Assembly: GCA_016927095.1 (NCBI GenBank)
Contig: JAFGNI010000038.1
Location: forward strand, 1-7,766
DNA length: 7,766 nt
Direction of reading: 5' to 3'
Source of the DNA: Anaerolineae bacterium
GTDB lineage: Bacteria > Chloroflexota > Anaerolineae > B4-G1 > SLSP01
The notes under the pieces were generated by a model. The model searched no databases, was not told where the DNA came from, and saw only the letters and a program-made list of their open reading frames with translations. Position 1 is the stretch's first letter; every line of letters begins with the position of its first letter. Shown piece after piece: positions 5,536-7,766 of this stretch. The translations under genes and the position numbers were made by a program.

Positions 5536-6744
5536 CTAGGGCACAAAGAGGTACTCCCCAGGGTTCTCTTCGGTGGTCTCAGTGTCCAGCGTCACGACCT
5601 GGAACCAGGTGTTACCTGGCTTGAGCGGCAATGGCGCGCCTCCATCGTTCACGAAGGTGAGCATCTCGTCACGTGCCTCGCGCTGCCAGTAGCCTTGCAG
5701 CATCTTGCCATCGCGCAGGATCAAGGCAGATCCCTGTCCCCAGAGCTGGATCTCGACCGACAGTAACCAGGAGCTCTGAGCACCGATCATCTGCTCCCAG
5801 AAGTCGGCATTGACGTGGTTAGCGTAGACCAACACGACGTTGGCTGCGCGAATCTGTTCGCCGGTGAGGCTATCGACGTGTGGCACCCCGTTCATAGTCC
5901 GCAACCAATAGCCGGAGTCAGCATCGTAGTCCCACTGCGCCCAGGACGACCTGTCGGGGTAGTTGATGTTTGCTCGCGTGATGTCTGGGATCCCTTCGAC
6001 GTTGGGGATATTCTCGCTGAACGCCATGTGCTTCGGAAACTCAGGCCGCTCATTGATCTCCCGCTCCTCGGCCAAGTCGCGCAGGGCAGCGGGGCTCGCG
6101 AACAGCGTATGCTCAAAGTCCTTGCCAGCTTGCGGTACGCGGTAGAAGTAGGGTTCTCCCGCACCGAAGTCAGGCGCGGCGATGTAGTCGGGGAAGAGGT
6201 CTGAGCGGCGAACAAGCTCTTTGACGCCTGCGCTACTCCCTGAGTAGCCGAAGAGCGCATGGTACATCGCCGGGATCTCCAAGTCTACCATGCGTCCGCT
6301 GCGCACCGATCCGACTCGCTCCGGCTCGTTGGCATAGAAGACGGCGGTGAACCGCGTGATCCTGGCCTCGGTTATGTGCTCGAAGACCAAGTCTGCCGAC
6401 CCAAGTCCCGACTGAGGACGGGCTGGTGGCGAGTTGGAGACCTTGATCGCGAGGGGGATACGATCGAGCAGAGCTTCATCCTCTACCTGTAGACCGGTCA
6501 GAGGATTCACGTCCGGTGGGAACGGAGTTGGGTCGAGCTCTTCGGCGGTCGGACTTGGGGCAAGTGTACTAGTTGGTCTTGGGGTTGCGGTTGCGGTTGG
6601 GGGCTGCGGCGTGTTGGTCGCAGCCGGTGCGGGTGTTCGTGTGGCCGTGGGCGTTGCCATGGGCGTAGCCTGCTGACCGCAGCCGACGATGGCGACAAGA
6701 GCAGTGAGCAGGATGACAGAGATCGCGAGCGCGCGCTTGGTCAT
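5536..6744 (-). CDS. DUF3048 (YerB-like) lipoprotein
   Basis: A 402-residue exported lipoprotein. Residues 1-21 form a signal peptide (KR, hydrophobic core ISVILLTALVAIV) ending in the lipobox IVGC with Cys22 as the lipidation site. Residues 26-75 are a Thr/Pro/Ala-rich flexible linker that would hold the domain off the membrane. From about 80 comes a DUF3048 domain: NPLTGL (80-85), IPLAIKVSNSPPARPQSGL (96-114), ADLVFEH (117-123), EARITRFTAVF (126-136) and ERVGSVRSGR (142-151). This resembles B. subtilis YerB; I know no established biochemical role. GGAGG sits 4 nt before the ATG. The gene has its own consensus-like promoter just after the upstream synthase-like gene. The family call is strong and the function is unknown. 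Confidence 0.9.
   Translation of the reverse strand: MTKRALAISVILLTALVAIVGCGQQATPMATPTATRTPAPAATNTPQPPTATATPRPTSTLAPSPTAEELDPTPFPPDVNPLTGLQVEDEALLDRIPLAIKVSNSPPARPQSGLGSADLVFEHITEARITRFTAVFYANEPERVGSVRSGRMVDLEIPAMYHALFGYSGSSAGVKELVRRSDLFPDYIAAPDFGAGEPYFYRVPQAGKDFEHTLFASPAALRDLAEEREINERPEFPKHMAFSENIPNVEGIPDITRANINYPDRSSWAQWDYDADSGYWLRTMNGVPHVDSLTGEQIRAANVVLVYANHVNADFWEQMIGAQSSWLLSVEIQLWGQGSALILRDGKMLQGYWQREARDEMLTFVNDGGAPLPLKPGNTWFQVVTLDTETTEENPGEYLFVP
6520..6670 (-). repeat. Low-complexity Thr/Pro/Ala linker coding tract
   Basis: This stretch encodes the Thr/Pro/Ala-rich linker of the lipoprotein and has strong strand bias, C-rich in the coding sense. On the + strand it gives imperfect repeats of GTTGCG and G-runs around 6574-6605. 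The composition follows from ACN and CCN codons. Such tracts vary in length between close relatives by slippage. Confidence 0.6.
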
Positions 6745-6797
6745 GTGTCCTCCAATGACAGGATCAGTGCGGTGCGGGGACCGACAACTTCCTATCG

Positions 6798-6824
6798 ATT
6801 ATAGCCGTTGGGATGGTCTGTCAA
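6798..6824 (-). promoter_or_regulatory. Consensus-like sigma70-type promoter of the DUF3048 gene
   Basis: On the minus strand, perfect TTGACA (6824-6819) and perfect TATAAT (6803-6798) are separated by 15 bases. The spacer is 2 bases shorter than ideal, which may lower strength. The -35 begins 10 bases after the stop codon of the upstream gene. A start near 6791 would leave about a 47-nt leader before the ATG. Two perfect hexamers make this the best promoter candidate in the window. Confidence 0.6.
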
Positions 6825-6834
6825 GCCGATGCGT

Positions 6835-7766
6835 CTACTCAATGCCGAACATGTAGCGCAGCACGATGGCGTGCGTCATCTGCTCTACAGGCGCGCGGTC
6901 ATCGGTGAAGATGCGGTCGGTCCTAGTGGGCTCGCGCAGGCTGGCGTGAGCCCGCTCAGCGAGTGTCTGGAGTCGGACATCGTGGAGCAGGGGCAGGTTT
7001 GCCAGTAGGTTGCCTCCTGTCGACGGCTCGACTGTGGCGATGACGATGGCGTTGAAGCTGCCGGGTATCGCGATGATGTGGCTGTCTGCGAAGACCTGGT
7101 TCATAGTGTTTACAACGGTGTCGACCAGACGCCAGTCACCGTCATCGGCGCCGCCAGGTCCGGGGGTGTGGCCCACATTGATGGCGACAACCCCCTCATC
7201 TGTGAGGTGATCCCGAACCTCCTGGAAGAACTCGACGGTGGTCAGGTGCCAAGGTATGTAGGGAAGCCGGTAGGCATCTACGGCAACGAGGTCGTAGCGC
7301 GCCTCGTTTGCCAGCAGGTAGGTGCGTCCATCGGCGATGTGGACGGTCACGTTGGGCATCGTCATTCCGAACCACTCTCGGCCTGCCTTGACCACAGCGC
7401 TGTCAATCTCCACGCCGTCGATCGGCAGTGGCCCGTAGACCTCGCTAAATTGCGTCGGTGTGGTGCCGGCCGCAAGGCCGATCACCAGCACGCGGTCCAA
7501 CGCCTCCGGTGGGTGGGGTGCCGGGTTGAAGAAGGGTGCGATCAAATAGTAGTCCCAAGGGCCTCCCGTCAGAAGTGCGAGTTCCTTCCCCTCTGGCTGG
7601 TAGGCCGCGGGTGGCGTGTAGACCGAGTGTATGCCCTGGCCCTCATTGAGAAGAAGATAGCGCCGACCTGTGCGATCTTCAATGACCTGGATGAAGTTGT
7701 AGGTTGACTCCGTCTCGTACAGGAGCTCCGTTGCAGCTAGGGCTGTGCCAGCCATCGCGCCCACTG
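6835..7766 (-). CDS. Spermidine-synthase-like methyltransferase-fold protein, partial
   Basis: The frame is open to the right edge with no stop, so the N terminus probably lies outside. The GTG at 7764-7762 is the first possible start, but it has too little upstream sequence to judge. About 309 residues are visible (numbered from that GTG). A beta-rich leading part (12-50, with YNFIQVIED and RYLLLNEGQGIHSVY) resembles the N-terminal domain of spermidine synthases. A Rossmann fold follows: VLVIGLAAGT at 92-101, VEID at 118-121, ADGRTYL at 144-150, YDLVAVDAY at 157-165. The end carries TDDRAPVE at 287-294, which I associate with proteins annotated as fused MFS/spermidine synthase. The usual GGGDGG loop is GLAAGT, and the second Asp of the VDSTDP-type motif is missing, so aminopropyl transfer to putrescine is doubtful. 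Membrane segments may precede it beyond the window. The family call is good, the activity uncertain. Confidence 0.82.
   Translation of the reverse strand, partial: VGAMAGTALAATELLYETESTYNFIQVIEDRTGRRYLLLNEGQGIHSVYTPPAAYQPEGKELALLTGGPWDYYLIAPFFNPAPHPPEALDRVLVIGLAAGTTPTQFSEVYGPLPIDGVEIDSAVVKAGREWFGMTMPNVTVHIADGRTYLLANEARYDLVAVDAYRLPYIPWHLTTVEFFQEVRDHLTDEGVVAINVGHTPGPGGADDGDWRLVDTVVNTMNQVFADSHIIAIPGSFNAIVIATVEPSTGGNLLANLPLLHDVRLQTLAERAHASLREPTRTDRIFTDDRAPVEQMTHAIVLRYMFGIE

Noticed and set aside
7078..7707. 209-codon + strand frame opposite the synthase-like gene
   Set aside because: It is antisense to a recognisable Rossmann-fold protein and shows no motif of its own.

Overview
The window carries six protein-coding genes (five complete, one cut by the right edge) and one tRNA gene. 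GC content looks high, around 60%. A Chloroflexota-like bacterium is my best guess, as inference only. It rests on a lipoprotein with a long Thr/Pro linker joined to a DUF3048 domain, a spermidine-synthase-like domain ending in TDDRAPVE, and the composition. No phage, transposon, CRISPR or integrase sequence is visible. It reads as chromosomal housekeeping and metabolic DNA.

Left part (1-1061): a 329-base leader precedes ppa, a family I inorganic pyrophosphatase on the + strand. The leader holds a candidate sigma70-type promoter with a small palindrome at the expected transcription start, and a doubtful 36-codon ORF. Middle part (1062-4100): a minus-strand protein with two class II aldolase domains, the second stripped of its metal ligands, and a plus-strand UroD/MetE-superfamily protein diverge from a 457-base intergenic region with promoter-like elements facing each way. 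The UroD-like gene ends at a strong hairpin that can also terminate the tRNA-Val(CAC) gene facing it.

Right part (4102-7766): everything is on the minus strand. In transcription order it is the C-terminal part of a spermidine-synthase-like protein, a DUF3048 (YerB-type) lipoprotein with its own consensus-like promoter, a class I/II aminotransferase, and tRNA-Val with its own promoter.

No single pathway links all the genes. The most suggestive association is the divergent aldolase/UroD-like pair, possibly a small catabolic or one-carbon module. I do not see a clearly novel multi-gene system. The most unusual points are the ligand-free second aldolase domain, the UroD-like protein with an HC plus CCE residue set, and the synthase-like domain lacking hallmark aminopropyltransferase residues. 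Four genes share the same Shine-Dalgarno geometry (purine-rich core 7 nt before the start), which helps fix non-ATG starts.
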